Below, in pieces: positions 1-8,703 of a DNA stretch of 64,000 bases. The translations under genes were made by a program, and so were the position numbers. Each line of letters opens with the position of its first letter. The first letter of the stretch is position 1. Under the pieces are notes generated by a model, which was given only the letters and a program-made list of their open reading frames with translations, was not told the origin of the DNA and did not search any database. The stretch is from Ignavibacteriota bacterium (lineage in GTDB: Bacteria > Bacteroidota > Ignavibacteria > UBA10030 > SZUA-254), in contig JACREZ010000009.1 of the NCBI GenBank assembly GCA_016212665.1, forward strand, positions 1 through 64,000. The letters are read 5' to 3'.

Positions 1-2118
1 ATGAATTGATTTGCTGTGAATACTGCCTGAATTGGGCAATATTTCAAGGCGGGCAAAGTACACACCGCTTGGATTTTTTCCTGCATTCCATTCGAGCGCA
101 TACTCTCCTGCCTCATATAACTCATTATTCACCAACACGCCTACTTCCTGTCCAAGCAGATTATAAATTTTCAAATTCACCAATGAGGAATGACTTATAA
201 CAAATGACAATGTAGTCGAAGGATTGAACGGGTTCGGATAATTTTGAAAGAGCGTTGTCGCTGTCGGGAGTTCATCTTCCGTTGTAACATCTGTGATAGA
301 TTGTTCTGTTCTATAAAGTCCCCCCTGATATGTCCCTGCAATGAGATTGTCGTTCTCATCAAACGCGAGAGAGAGAATGGTTGTTTGACGCAACCCTGTA
401 TTGCTCATCGCTGCCCATGTCTCACCACCGTTCGATGATGAATACACACCGGAAAATGTGCCTGCATAAAGGTGATTGGTCCCTTTCGGTAGCAGTGCGT
501 TCACATATGTCGAAACAAAAGAAACATACGACCATGTTTCTCCGTTATCGGTCGAACGGTGAACACCGCCGTAACTTCCGGCATAAATATTTCCGGCATC
601 ATTGATTGTCAAACAAGAAATTGTTTGGCCTGAGAAACCAAGATATTGCCAAGACATTCCATTATCTGTTGAACGAAACAATCCATCGCCATCCGTTCCG
701 GCAAACACATCGTTGAACTGATTGACTGCAAGTGTTGTGACAATGGTTGATTCTAAATGTGCTTGCATCCAATCTTCACCTTGATTTGAAGAACGATAAA
801 CTCCCCAGTTCGTTCCGATATACATCATTCCAGATTGAGCAACAGCCACACAATATGCATTTCCTCCGAACGTAGAATCCGTCAGGTTTCTCCAACTTGT
901 TCCATGATTCGAAGTTCGGTACAATCCTCGGTCGGTTGCGGCGTACACAAAACTATCCGCGTTTGCAAAACCATGGATTTCATCACCAATGGTTCCATCA
1001 GGAAGTTGCGTCCAGCCAGTTTCATTATAGTTTGAGGAATAAATTCTGTTCCCCCACGTTCCGAGATAAATTTTGTTTGATTTATCCAAACAAATTTTTG
1101 CAACATTTTCATTTCTGACAGTAATCGTCTTTGACCAAGTCGTACCTGCATTCGTTGTGCGATATAAACCTTCCGCCGCGCCTGAAGTAAGTATAATGTT
1201 TGATTTGGTTACAAGCATGTCATCGAACGATGCAGATTTTGGCCCGATAAAATTCCAAATCGTTCCTGAACCGGAATACTGGTACAAACCCTTGTCTGTT
1301 TGAGCATAGATAGTCCCCAGTGAATCAGAACTAAGAGAAAGAATCGGCTTGATTGTCAACCCTAAGAGTCTCCAAGTTTTCCCTGTATCGGATGAAAAAT
1401 AAACTCCTCCTTTGTTTGTATCCTTTAACGCAGTTCCGGCAAAGACATTGTTGGTTGGCGAGACATAAACAACTGAGACATCTTTGTTCTGTAATACATT
1501 GTTCCAGGTTTTTCCCGTATCGTAAGAGACATACATTCCGTTTCTATTTGTGCCAACAAAAAAATTCAACTTGTTATCCACACGAAGTGCTGTGGGGTCT
1601 TCACCCGTAGATAAAGTCAATGAAGTACCGATTGCTCTCCATCGTCTCAATACCAAATCACACTGTATAACCTGTACCGGATTCCCTAAATCCAAAGCAT
1701 AAATTCCGCCTGAATTTGACAACGCATGAAAATAGGGGAAGAAACCTCTTGTCCCGATTAGTGAACTCCATGTCGAACCGTTATCCGTCGAGTAATTTCT
1801 AACATAGTCAAAGTTGGGACGTCGTGTTGTCAGAAGATATTTACCGTTTGTTTCAAACTCGTCTATTTGACCACTGATGGCTGTCCTGGTCCAAGACATC
1901 CCTTCGTTCGTCGAACGATATAATCCATCTTCCGAACTCGCGAGTGTATTGAAAACACCATACGTCGCGAACAACACACCGTTCGCTCCTTCGTTCAGCA
2001 ATGAAAAATTAGGAGAACCGCTCAAGTCTTTCCAAAAGGGAGTTTGTCCCATCGTCAAACTTACTGCAATCAAATACAACAGTATGAATCTCAATTTTAA
2101 ATTTACTTTCGATGTCAT
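1..2118 (-). CDS. Secreted BNR/sortilin-like repeat protein with T9SS sorting domain (3' end cut by window edge)
   Basis: 706 codons are open from an ATG at 2118 to the left edge with no stop, so a few C-terminal residues are missing. Residues 1 to about 23 form a signal peptide ending before Q-T. The body is a chain of roughly ten beta-propeller-type repeats with the recurring pattern LYRS(T/S)N.G.(S/T)W, as in BNR/glycosyl hydrolase and sortilin-like propellers. From about residue 625 it has the hallmark NYPNPFNPST of a type IX secretion type A sorting domain, followed by LKIYNLLGQEV and GVYFARLE. It is therefore probably exported by T9SS and anchored on or released from the cell surface. 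No sialidase active site can be assigned, so the propeller function is unknown. The next gene (S9 peptidase) lies upstream on the same strand across a heptamer-repeat spacer. Confidence 0.9.
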   Translation of the reverse strand, partial: MTSKVNLKLRFILLYLIAVSLTMGQTPFWKDLSGSPNFSLLNEGANGVLFATYGVFNTLASSEDGLYRSTNEGMSWTRTAISGQIDEFETNGKYLLTTRRPNFDYVRNYSTDNGSTWSSLIGTRGFFPYFHALSNSGGIYALDLGNPVQVIQCDLVLRRWRAIGTSLTLSTGEDPTALRVDNKLNFFVGTNRNGMYVSYDTGKTWNNVLQNKDVSVVYVSPTNNVFAGTALKDTNKGGVYFSSDTGKTWRLLGLTIKPILSLSSDSLGTIYAQTDKGLYQYSGSGTIWNFIGPKSASFDDMLVTKSNIILTSGAAEGLYRTTNAGTTWSKTITVRNENVAKICLDKSNKIYLGTWGNRIYSSNYNETGWTQLPDGTIGDEIHGFANADSFVYAATDRGLYRTSNHGTSWRNLTDSTFGGNAYCVAVAQSGMMYIGTNWGVYRSSNQGEDWMQAHLESTIVTTLAVNQFNDVFAGTDGDGLFRSTDNGMSWQYLGFSGQTISCLTINDAGNIYAGSYGGVHRSTDNGETWSYVSFVSTYVNALLPKGTNHLYAGTFSGVYSSSNGGETWAAMSNTGLRQTTILSLAFDENDNLIAGTYQGGLYRTEQSITDVTTEDELPTATTLFQNYPNPFNPSTTLSFVISHSSLVNLKIYNLLGQEVGVLVNNELYEAGEYALEWNAGKNPSGVYFARLEILPNSGSIHSKSIH

Positions 2119-2195
2119 TAGTCAATAGTCATTTGTCATTTGTAACCCCAAATCCGTAACCTGTAATCCGTAACCGGAAACAGAAAACTGGAAAC
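2119..2195. repeat. Degenerate 7-bp tandem repeat spacer
   Basis: The spacer is almost entirely built of 7-base steps: GTCATTT-like units near 2127-2145, then AATCCGT/AACCTGT and AACCGGA/AACAGAA units to about 2195. It belongs to the same degenerate heptamer theme seen at many other sites in the window. Confidence 0.7.
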
Positions 2196-4451
2196 TCAGA
2201 GTCGTCCCTTCTTACTTTCCTTCTTGAACGCCGCTTCCGGAAATTCTTTCTCAAGCAGATTCTCGTAGTAGAAACGAATGTTTTCCATGCGCGAATGGTC
2301 AGACTTTGGCGGTCCCCAGCCGTGGCGTTCATTCGGATACACCATAAATTCAAAGTGTTTTCCAAGATTTTGGAGCGTATCTACAAGTTGAAGCGAGTTT
2401 TGATAATGAACATTATCGTCTGTCGTTCCATGAACAATTCGCAATACGCCTTTGAGTTTATCCGCATACGTCATCACTGAACCATTCTTATACCCTTCAG
2501 GATTTTCTTCCGGCGTATCCATATACCGTTCGGTATAATGCGTATCGTACAGTTTCCATTCAGTCACAGAAAAGTTTGCAATGCCGTGTGTGAAGTAATC
2601 CGCACCGGCAGTGAGAGCCATTGCCGTTGCATAACCGCCGTAACTTCCGCCGGTAATGCAAATCTTCGTCGCATCAACATACGATTGCGATTGTAACCAT
2701 TTCACTGCTTCGATGTAATCGTTCATTTCCCACTTGCCGAGATTACGATGCATTAACGCGACTCCTTCTTTTCCAAAATGACCCGACGCGCGATGGTCAA
2801 CAGTGAACGTGATTAATCCTTCAGTAGCAAGTGCTTGATTCGTCATCGAAAGTTGCCAGCCATCAGCAACTGAACCAGCGGCTGGTCCGCCATACACACT
2901 TATCAGGACAGGATATTTTTTGTTTGGCTCCATGCGAGTCGGCTTCATGATGATTCCCGGAAGTTTGTAACCGTCAGGAGTTGAAATCTCCACAAACTCT
3001 CGCTTTGCTAATTCATATTCATCCAGATCTTTTTGATATGCATCGCCGAGTTCACGAATAATTTTTCCAGCGTCATTGCACAAAGCCATCTTTGGTGGCG
3101 TTGAAACATTGGAATACGTCGTGATGAAATATTCTCCTTCAGGAGAGATTCGGACAGAATGTGTGAAGTCACCAAACGTCAATCGCTTCAACCCTTTCCC
3201 GTTCAACTTCACAGTGTATAAATCCGTTCTTGTTGATGCTTCTTTTTTTGCTGTGAAATATATCAGACCATCTTCCTCATCAAGAAATTCAAGATTCACG
3301 ACTTGCCACTTTCCTTCCGTGAGTCGGTTCTTTAATTTTCCATCCATCGAATACAAATAGAAATGCGCCCAGCCATCTCGGTCTGATTTGACAATGAAGC
3401 CCTTGTTGTTTTTCAGGAAATGAATTTCGTCATACCAATCAACCCACGTACTTTGTTTCTCATCTAAGATTTCCTTCTTCGCACCGGTTGATGGATCAAC
3501 AGAAATAATTTTTAAATCATCCTGACCGCGATTCATCCATTGTACCCAAAATTCTTTTCCGTCCGGTGTCCAGAACGGTGTTCCGAAATATTGGTCATCT
3601 TTTTCATTGAAATCCGCCCACGTAGTTTTTGCTGTTGCAAGGTCAACAATTCCGACTTGTACTTCCGGATTCGGGTCTCCTGCTTTCGGATACCGTGTTT
3701 TTTCCAATGTTCCATGATGTCCGTCTGAATTGTAAATCGGGAACATCGGCACGTTCGATTCATCGAAACGATAGAATGCCAGATGCTTGCTATCGGTTGA
3801 CCACCAGAATGCACGATAGTTTGTACCACGTCCGAAAATTTCTTCCCAATATACCCACGCCGCATAGCCGCTATAGACAACATCACTCCCGTCGTTCGTG
3901 TACTGAAATTCTTTTGCAGAATTCAAATCAATCGCGAACAGATTGTTATCACGCGTAAATGCAATCCAATTTCCATCCGGCGAGAACGTCGGATTTTTTT
4001 CTTCCGACGAATTGTTCGTCAACCGTTTGAATTCCTTCTTCACAACATCGAGCAAATACAAGTCGTTCTCTTTCGTGTAAATGTGCATCGTCTTTTTCTC
4101 GTTTGAGAGAGTTGGACGCGACACAGTAAACGTAGTATCAACTATCCCCTTGAAATCATCCCAATTCACATCGGGCTTTTTCTCTCCCCTCTCTTTTCCA
4201 CTCTTTGCCTCAATGATGTATGTCTTTGCTTTTTCCTCTCCATCCTTTTTCTTTGATTCGAAATATGTTTTCTCATCCTGCCAACCGGAAATGTTCGGAA
4301 GTTGCTTCGTCAATTGCATCGGAGGGAACTTGAATCCTATTTCGGGAGTGATTCGCTTTTTGTCCTGTGCGTTGAGGGTAACAACGTACAACGTACAGAG
4401 TACAAAGTACAAAGTAATGAATCGTACATAATTCTTGTTGTGTGATTTCAT
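2196..4451 (-). CDS. Secreted S9 family prolyl oligopeptidase / dipeptidyl peptidase IV-like
   Basis: 751 residues. An N-terminal signal peptide (to about residue 29, ending LNAQ) sends it to the periplasm. Residues 80-480 form the DPP-IV N-terminal beta-propeller, with NPTFSPDGNWIAF and related strands. The C-terminal alpha/beta hydrolase carries the catalytic triad: Ser603 in GGSYGGY, the Asp pair 678-679 in GTTDDNVH, and His710 in ERHGWG. The family cleaves dipeptides or short peptides after proline or alanine and serves in peptide scavenging. Length is usual for the family. The signal-peptide codons coincide with a 7-bp tandem repeat (about 4381-4430), an unusual sequence origin for a leader. 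Substrate specificity beyond the family is inference. Confidence 0.95.
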   Translation of the reverse strand: MKSHNKNYVRFITLYFVLCTLYVVTLNAQDKKRITPEIGFKFPPMQLTKQLPNISGWQDEKTYFESKKKDGEEKAKTYIIEAKSGKERGEKKPDVNWDDFKGIVDTTFTVSRPTLSNEKKTMHIYTKENDLYLLDVVKKEFKRLTNNSSEEKNPTFSPDGNWIAFTRDNNLFAIDLNSAKEFQYTNDGSDVVYSGYAAWVYWEEIFGRGTNYRAFWWSTDSKHLAFYRFDESNVPMFPIYNSDGHHGTLEKTRYPKAGDPNPEVQVGIVDLATAKTTWADFNEKDDQYFGTPFWTPDGKEFWVQWMNRGQDDLKIISVDPSTGAKKEILDEKQSTWVDWYDEIHFLKNNKGFIVKSDRDGWAHFYLYSMDGKLKNRLTEGKWQVVNLEFLDEEDGLIYFTAKKEASTRTDLYTVKLNGKGLKRLTFGDFTHSVRISPEGEYFITTYSNVSTPPKMALCNDAGKIIRELGDAYQKDLDEYELAKREFVEISTPDGYKLPGIIMKPTRMEPNKKYPVLISVYGGPAAGSVADGWQLSMTNQALATEGLITFTVDHRASGHFGKEGVALMHRNLGKWEMNDYIEAVKWLQSQSYVDATKICITGGSYGGYATAMALTAGADYFTHGIANFSVTEWKLYDTHYTERYMDTPEENPEGYKNGSVMTYADKLKGVLRIVHGTTDDNVHYQNSLQLVDTLQNLGKHFEFMVYPNERHGWGPPKSDHSRMENIRFYYENLLEKEFPEAAFKKESKKGRL
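4381..4430. repeat. 7-bp tandem repeat inside signal-peptide codons
   Basis: Five nearly exact heptamers (ACAACGT, ACAACGT, ACAGAGT, ACAAAGT, ACAAAGT) run through the leader of the S9 peptidase. On the minus strand they encode hydrophobic residues (TLYF, CTLY, TLYVV). Confidence 0.8.
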
Positions 4452-4481
4452 TGTATAGTTCTTTCAGTTATTAAAATAAAT

Positions 4482-4655
4482 CTATTGTTGGGTTGATTTT
4501 CGTTTTGATTGCTTTAATGTCGGATACGAATATTTCTTTCGATGACCCTTTTTCTGTTGTTCAATATATTCAGAAATCTTTCTTCGTTCCTCCGATGACA
4601 ACTCACGATTCACAACATAAAAATCAACCCCTTTCGGTTCTTTAACTATTCCCAT
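4482..4655 (-). CDS. 57-residue basic protein coupled to a GNAT-like gene
   Basis: The ORF begins MGIVKEPKG, has an acidic-basic helix (SSEERRKISEYIEQQ) and ends in a lysine-rich tail. Its start lies 10 nt inside the end of the upstream GNAT-like gene, so the two are almost certainly translationally coupled. No catalytic motif is visible. The layout (small basic protein overlapping an acetyltransferase-like gene) recalls toxin-antitoxin or enzyme-adaptor pairs, but I do not recognise the family. The coding call rests on the overlap, the clean frame and protein-like composition. Confidence 0.6.
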   Translation of the reverse strand: MGIVKEPKGVDFYVVNRELSSEERRKISEYIEQQKKGHRKKYSYPTLKQSKRKSTQQ

Positions 4656-5272
4656 TTGTATTCCTTAAAATATCGTTGAACAAGTTCTTTAGAAATTTCA
4701 TATTTGAATATCATTACATCACCAAATAATATTTCAGCGTTAAGACTTTGCTGATAATGTTGTTTCAGTTTAGTCTTTGAGATAAATGAAACAAAACCGT
4801 TATAACCTTTCTCAAATGAAACCTTGCATGCATACGCGAAGAGATTTCCCGCAACTCCATCATAGAGTTTTGATTTACCCCGGTTAAATTTAGCGCTTTC
4901 AATCAAGTTAACTAAGATGTGATCCCTCTTATCCTCAATACTTATCATCCCCTGAATGATGTCCGGATTTTTCGTAACGGATAATTTGAAGACTTCTTTC
5001 GATGCGTCTTTCAATTCTTTGTGCCAATCAAATTGCCATTCTTTTTTCTTTATAAATTTACCATCTTTTTCTGTTAACCGAAACATTTCGGTGTCGAACT
5101 TCTCGCCTGTTACTCTATTCTCTATTGACCTTGTGAGTTTATCAATGACAATTCCGATAGGATGCCTTTTTCTTTTATCGTTGCCTGGCAGCCAATCAAT
5201 AATAATATCAATCGGATGAACGGTTTTCCCTTTCATCATTTCAATAGAAATATTTCGAAATGCTTTCTTCAA
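4646..5272 (-). CDS. GNAT-like N-acetyltransferase of unknown substrate
   Basis: 208 residues. The N-terminal half contains a basic WLPGNDKRKRHPIGIVID segment, which I associate with an uncharacterised Bacteroidota family. Residues about 135-190 look like a GNAT fold: KLYDGVAGNLFAYA resembles the acetyl-CoA-binding motif A (Q/RxxGxG/A), followed by a strand-helix FVSFISKTKLKQHYQ. The gene is cytoplasmic with no signal peptide. It overlaps a 57-residue gene downstream. Acetyltransferase activity is inferred from motif shape only, and the substrate (small molecule, protein or tRNA) is unknown. Confidence 0.7.
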   Translation of the reverse strand: MKKAFRNISIEMMKGKTVHPIDIIIDWLPGNDKRKRHPIGIVIDKLTRSIENRVTGEKFDTEMFRLTEKDGKFIKKKEWQFDWHKELKDASKEVFKLSVTKNPDIIQGMISIEDKRDHILVNLIESAKFNRGKSKLYDGVAGNLFAYACKVSFEKGYNGFVSFISKTKLKQHYQQSLNAEILFGDVMIFKYEISKELVQRYFKEYKWE

Positions 5273-5302
5273 CTAACAATATTTTTAAAAATCTCAAGTG
5301 AA

Positions 5303-7081
5303 TCAGTATTGCTCAGTCGGAATCGGAACTTCCCACATCAGCCGAGCAACAGGATAAAGATTGATGTGCTTATCCCAATACGGTGAACGCTGATAAAAGA
5401 AATTCAATCTATCGTACGAAGATTTTGCAAAAGCCGAATCGTTCTGAAGTTTGTAATCAAATTCAGTTTTTAATTTCGGATTTGCTGCTATCATTTCGCG
5501 TGCGACATTTTCCATCACGTAATCTTCAAAATATTCTTTCTGCTCGAAGATTGCATCGAAGAATCCCCACTGCACAAACGCATCTGGCGCTTCCGGTTCA
5601 AGGGCGTGAATCAACACACGTGCAGTCCGTTGGTTCATCCACGCGACAATTGTTCCGGCAGGGAATGTACGCTTTTCTTTGAACTTCTCAACAGAAAATG
5701 TAACCGGATGCCGTCCTTCGTACGGTCGCTCCTGCCACTTCGCATTCGTGAAGCGATACATCTCAACATCCAAATCGAGTGCGGTTGTCATTCGCTCCAA
5801 CTTCACACCATGAATCTTCAGGCGACCAATCACTTCCTGCCATTGCGGCGGAATCAAATATGCTTTTGGCGGCTCGATTGTCTTCGTTACATAAATGCTG
5901 TCGAGCCGCGGTATATCCGCTTCGTACGGCTCGTTCGAGTACTTAATCCAATCGCCGCCGGAGATATCGCTCTTTTCTACTGTATGTTTTAAACCAAGAA
6001 AATGTGTTGACGAGGTTGAACCTTTGCCAACGCCAAACAACAGAGGGTACGGATTTTCAATTGCATTCTTTGTTTGCTCGTCAGCCGCTTTCACTGCTTT
6101 CTTCAGTTCACTGAAATCCTCATTCACTTTTTGAATTGTTGCAACGAGCGTTTTATATGTTCCATCAACTCGTGTCTTGTAATCTTTCAGCATGTGCGTT
6201 TCAATGAGCAAGCCCGGACGATTTTGAATTGCAGAATAAGCAGTAGAGAATCGCGGCGGCGAGGGCCAATCGAGCAAGCCCTTCATCGGTTCTTTGTTAT
6301 CAGCGAAGAAAACATACGGCACAATGTTCACACCATCATTCTTTAGTCGCGATGTAATTGTGGGGATGTATGAATCTTTAATCCACGTTCTGACAGGTTC
6401 GGCTATCATCTCGCGAGTTTCAATTCCATAAGTGACGACATGTTGGAAATCCGCGCCATCGGTTACATGGCAATCAACAAAAAAATCCGGCAACCACGAG
6501 TTGAACAGTTTCAGCCATGCCTGCATTTCGGGCGCGTCTGCTTTCATGTAATCGCGATTGAGATTCAGGTTCTGTGCTGTAACACGCCAACCCATTTCTT
6601 CCGGTCCGTTTTGGTTAATGCGATTGTACTTCCCGAATCGTTCATGTCCATCCACATTGAAAAAAGGAATGATGAGCAAGTTCACATGGTCGAGCAGAGA
6701 TGCTTTTGTTTTCGTTATTGCAATATCACGTAGCAACATCAGACACGCGTCTTTCCCGTCAATCTCCCCCGAGTGAATTCCGTTTTGAATAAGAACCGTC
6801 GCCTTCTTCGATCTTGCCGCTTTCTTTGCATCGAAAGTTTTATCACTTGATGCAATCACAAGCAACATCTCTCTCCCCTGAGGACTCTTGCCGAAGTTCG
6901 TCACCTTAATCCACGGCGATGCCTTCTCAAGCTCTTTGCAAAATTGCAATGTCTCTTCGTAGCGAGGAGTTTTTTTGAAATCGGATTTCTCGTAGTACGT
7001 CAACCATTTTTCGGGAATGGATTGCGCGTAAAGGTTCGAGGACGTTAATAGAAATGTAAGAACGATTAGTATTCTTTTCAT
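5303..7081 (-). CDS. Secreted M14 family zinc carboxypeptidase
   Basis: 592 residues from the ATG at 7081. The frame extends 14 codons further upstream, but starting at 7081 gives a clean signal peptide (MKRILIVLTF...LYAQ). The zinc ligands are His103 and Glu106 in NGIHSGEIDGKD. The fold continues with PFFNVDGHERF and NRDYMKADAPE, the probable third ligand in DCHVTDG, and a late GLLIETHML containing the likely catalytic Glu. These are hallmarks of M14 metallocarboxypeptidases, which remove C-terminal residues from peptides in the periplasm or outside the cell. It follows the GNAT pair on the same strand but appears functionally closer to the S9 and M64 peptidases nearby, suggesting a protein-degrading lifestyle. 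Confidence 0.92.
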   Translation of the reverse strand: MKRILIVLTFLLTSSNLYAQSIPEKWLTYYEKSDFKKTPRYEETLQFCKELEKASPWIKVTNFGKSPQGREMLLVIASSDKTFDAKKAARSKKATVLIQNGIHSGEIDGKDACLMLLRDIAITKTKASLLDHVNLLIIPFFNVDGHERFGKYNRINQNGPEEMGWRVTAQNLNLNRDYMKADAPEMQAWLKLFNSWLPDFFVDCHVTDGADFQHVVTYGIETREMIAEPVRTWIKDSYIPTITSRLKNDGVNIVPYVFFADNKEPMKGLLDWPSPPRFSTAYSAIQNRPGLLIETHMLKDYKTRVDGTYKTLVATIQKVNEDFSELKKAVKAADEQTKNAIENPYPLLFGVGKGSTSSTHFLGLKHTVEKSDISGGDWIKYSNEPYEADIPRLDSIYVTKTIEPPKAYLIPPQWQEVIGRLKIHGVKLERMTTALDLDVEMYRFTNAKWQERPYEGRHPVTFSVEKFKEKRTFPAGTIVAWMNQRTARVLIHALEPEAPDAFVQWGFFDAIFEQKEYFEDYVMENVAREMIAANPKLKTEFDYKLQNDSAFAKSSYDRLNFFYQRSPYWDKHINLYPVARLMWEVPIPTEQY

Positions 7082-7161
7082 AATGATTTCGAATTGTCTA
7101 TGACTCGTAGAGCGGATTGTCAATTTCGGATTTATACTGTTGATGGTTTTTGAATGTTGAT

Positions 7162-7512
7162 TTATCTACGCTTGTTTTCCCATTCATCACACTTTCTGTC
7201 TTCGTCTAATTTTGGTTCGAATGACCAAAGGTATTTATTATCGCTAAACATGTGCGAAGCAATTTTCAAAAAATCTCTGGATTCTCTCTTCGTGAGTAAC
7301 CATTCTGATTCTTTTGCCCTTGGGTTATCTGTTCCAATATTAAATTCATTGAGAACTTGATTCAATGTATTGATGCATGAATACCTTTTCGATTCTTTAT
7401 GAATGGCGGTGATGGAGAAAGAGAATAATTCCTTGTAAGGCTGAGACTCGACTTCAAAAGAATATTTGAAGCCGCTGAAGGTTTTAACATATTTTAATCT
7501 GTAAATTGATAT
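7162..7512 (-). pseudogene. Start-less open frame after the Gp37/Gp68 gene, probable gene remnant
   Basis: About 116 codons are open between an in-frame stop at 7513-7515 and a stop at 7162, but the frame has no ATG or GTG. The only alternative start is a TTG at 7365. The translation looks protein-like (KESEWLLTKRESRDFLKIASHMF, WSFEPKLDEDRK) yet matches no family I know. Its 5' end overlaps the end of the Gp37/Gp68 gene by about 19 nt in another frame. The most likely reading is the 3' part of a decayed gene in the same degenerate island. A short protein from the TTG cannot be excluded. Confidence 0.4.
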
Positions 7513-8213
7513 TCAGGCATCTCGTTATAAAATTTTCCATTGAGTTCTCTGCCATTGGCTTTTTTGTTTCGACCCCCCCACTGTTTGAAGAAGAAAGCAA
7601 CATTTGCCTTCTCGCATTGCTCCTGAATGTCAAGAACCCAATCTGCGTCCATCGGTCTCGGTCTGAAGCCGCTTTCGCCGCCTGCAATCACCCAATCTAT
7701 TTTTCGAAGTTTGAGATTTGGTAACGGACCAAGCAACGGTTCTAAAGATAAAAACTTCACTTTGGCTTTTGTTCTTCTTAACAAGTCAATGCGATAAGTA
7801 TAGTCAACATTTTCGACAGAGACTCCCATCCAAATATTATGTGTCCAGTCAAGTTCTTTGTGAATTTCAAAAAGCCGTTCTGCTCTCTTTGTTAATATTT
7901 GAAAAACATGATTGGGATTATCTTTCATAACATCAAAGACTCTTTGAATAAACTCAAGAGGAATTTTTTCATGGAATAAATCGCTCATCGAATTGACAAA
8001 AACAATCTTCGATGATTTCCAAGTGTAAGGAATTCTCAATGCCTCAGGATGAATCCTTACTTTGAACCCGTCTTTGTATTTTTCAAGTCCCATTGCTTGA
8101 AGTCGTCTTGACATAACTTCAGCATAACAGAACTTACATCCGGGGGAAATCTTGGAACAACCTGTTGTAGGGTTCCAAGTCATTTCTGTCCATTCTATAC
8201 TTGATTCAGCCAT
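7494..8213 (-). CDS. Phage Gp37/Gp68 family (DUF5131) three-Cys-motif protein
   Basis: 239 residues. The start MAESSIEWTEMTWNP is typical of this family, followed by the three-cysteine signature CSKISPGCKFCYA (residues about 19-31), which resembles a radical-SAM iron-sulfur site. Later motifs FVNSMSDLFHE, ILTKRAERL, MGVSVEN, FLSLEPLLG, WVIAGGESG and FFKQWGG complete the family pattern at the usual length. Members usually sit next to tcmP (three-Cys-motif partner), and remains of tcmP lie 1 nt upstream here. The biochemical role is unestablished; the pair occurs in phages and bacterial islands and is often suspected to act in nucleic-acid modification or defence. Confidence 0.9.
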   Translation of the reverse strand: MAESSIEWTEMTWNPTTGCSKISPGCKFCYAEVMSRRLQAMGLEKYKDGFKVRIHPEALRIPYTWKSSKIVFVNSMSDLFHEKIPLEFIQRVFDVMKDNPNHVFQILTKRAERLFEIHKELDWTHNIWMGVSVENVDYTYRIDLLRRTKAKVKFLSLEPLLGPLPNLKLRKIDWVIAGGESGFRPRPMDADWVLDIQEQCEKANVAFFFKQWGGRNKKANGRELNGKFYNEMPEYQFTD

Positions 8214-8214
8214 A

Positions 8215-8410
8215 TTACTTATTATATTTTTTGACTATATCGTTCGCAATGTTTACAGCGGTAGCATTGTTCGAAGCCAAAAACAAATGATACATAAGAA
8301 CATTTCTGTTGTTTCTTAATTCATATGGTTTTTGAATCACGTTCAAACATCTCCTTCATTTCTTCACGATGCGTTTTTGATGAAATCGTATTCGCATTTT
8401 TTTCGTGTCC
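8215..8410 (-). pseudogene. tcmP: tcmP 3' remnant (three-Cys-motif partner), frameshifted
   Basis: Directly upstream of the Gp37/Gp68 gene, the minus strand encodes the typical end of TcmP: VIQKPYELRNNRN, then MYHLFLASNN and IANDIVKKYNK, with the stop 1 nt before the next ATG. Working back, the frame closes near 8358, but a neighbouring frame continues the homology (KTHREEMKEMFERDS, about 8345-8410). So at least one frameshift is present and the N-terminal two hundred or so residues are absent. It is therefore a decayed partner gene, leaving the Gp37/Gp68 protein without its companion. Confidence 0.6.
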
Positions 8411-8448
8411 TTACATAATCCAGATGTAAGCATGGCATGAAAAATATT

Positions 8449-8676
8449 TTATATTCTTCCTGTACCACCACAAGTTGGACAAGGTTTACCTGACGGTCCC
8501 AACATGTAAGATTCCCTAATTAATTCTTTTATAAGTTCTTTGATAATAGCTTCATCTGCTTCTTTATTAAATTGTTCAAAATTCAAACTTGAGGTTTTTT
8601 TCTCGTTTATTTGCCTATAAGAGCGTAACGTTAATGTTGTATCTCGAATTGATTTTTTAACTTCTTCAAAAGTCAT
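8449..8676 (-). CDS. 75-residue protein ending in a single DnaJ-type zinc knuckle
   Basis: The body is a charged helical stretch (FEEVKKSIRD..., AIIKELIKELIRES). The last residues read PCPTCGGTGRI, a CxxCxGxG motif as found in DnaJ zinc-finger repeats. A single CxxC knuckle cannot bind zinc alone, so dimerisation or a partner would be needed if it binds metal. No family is recognised. It lies on the minus strand between the next unknown gene and the tcmP remnant. Confidence 0.6.
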   Translation of the reverse strand: MTFEEVKKSIRDTTLTLRSYRQINEKKTSSLNFEQFNKEADEAIIKELIKELIRESYMLGPSGKPCPTCGGTGRI

Positions 8677-8703
8677 TAGAATTTCCTTTTAATGTTGATG
8701 TTT

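Noticed and set aside
1-2118. Sialidase activity for the BNR-like protein
   Set aside because: Repeats resemble BNR/sortilin propellers, but no catalytic Arg triad or Asp-box arrangement specific for sialidases could be recognised.
7494-8213. Prophage, because of the Gp37/Gp68 name
   Set aside because: No capsid, tail, terminase, integrase or lysis gene is near; the family is also common in bacterial chromosomes.
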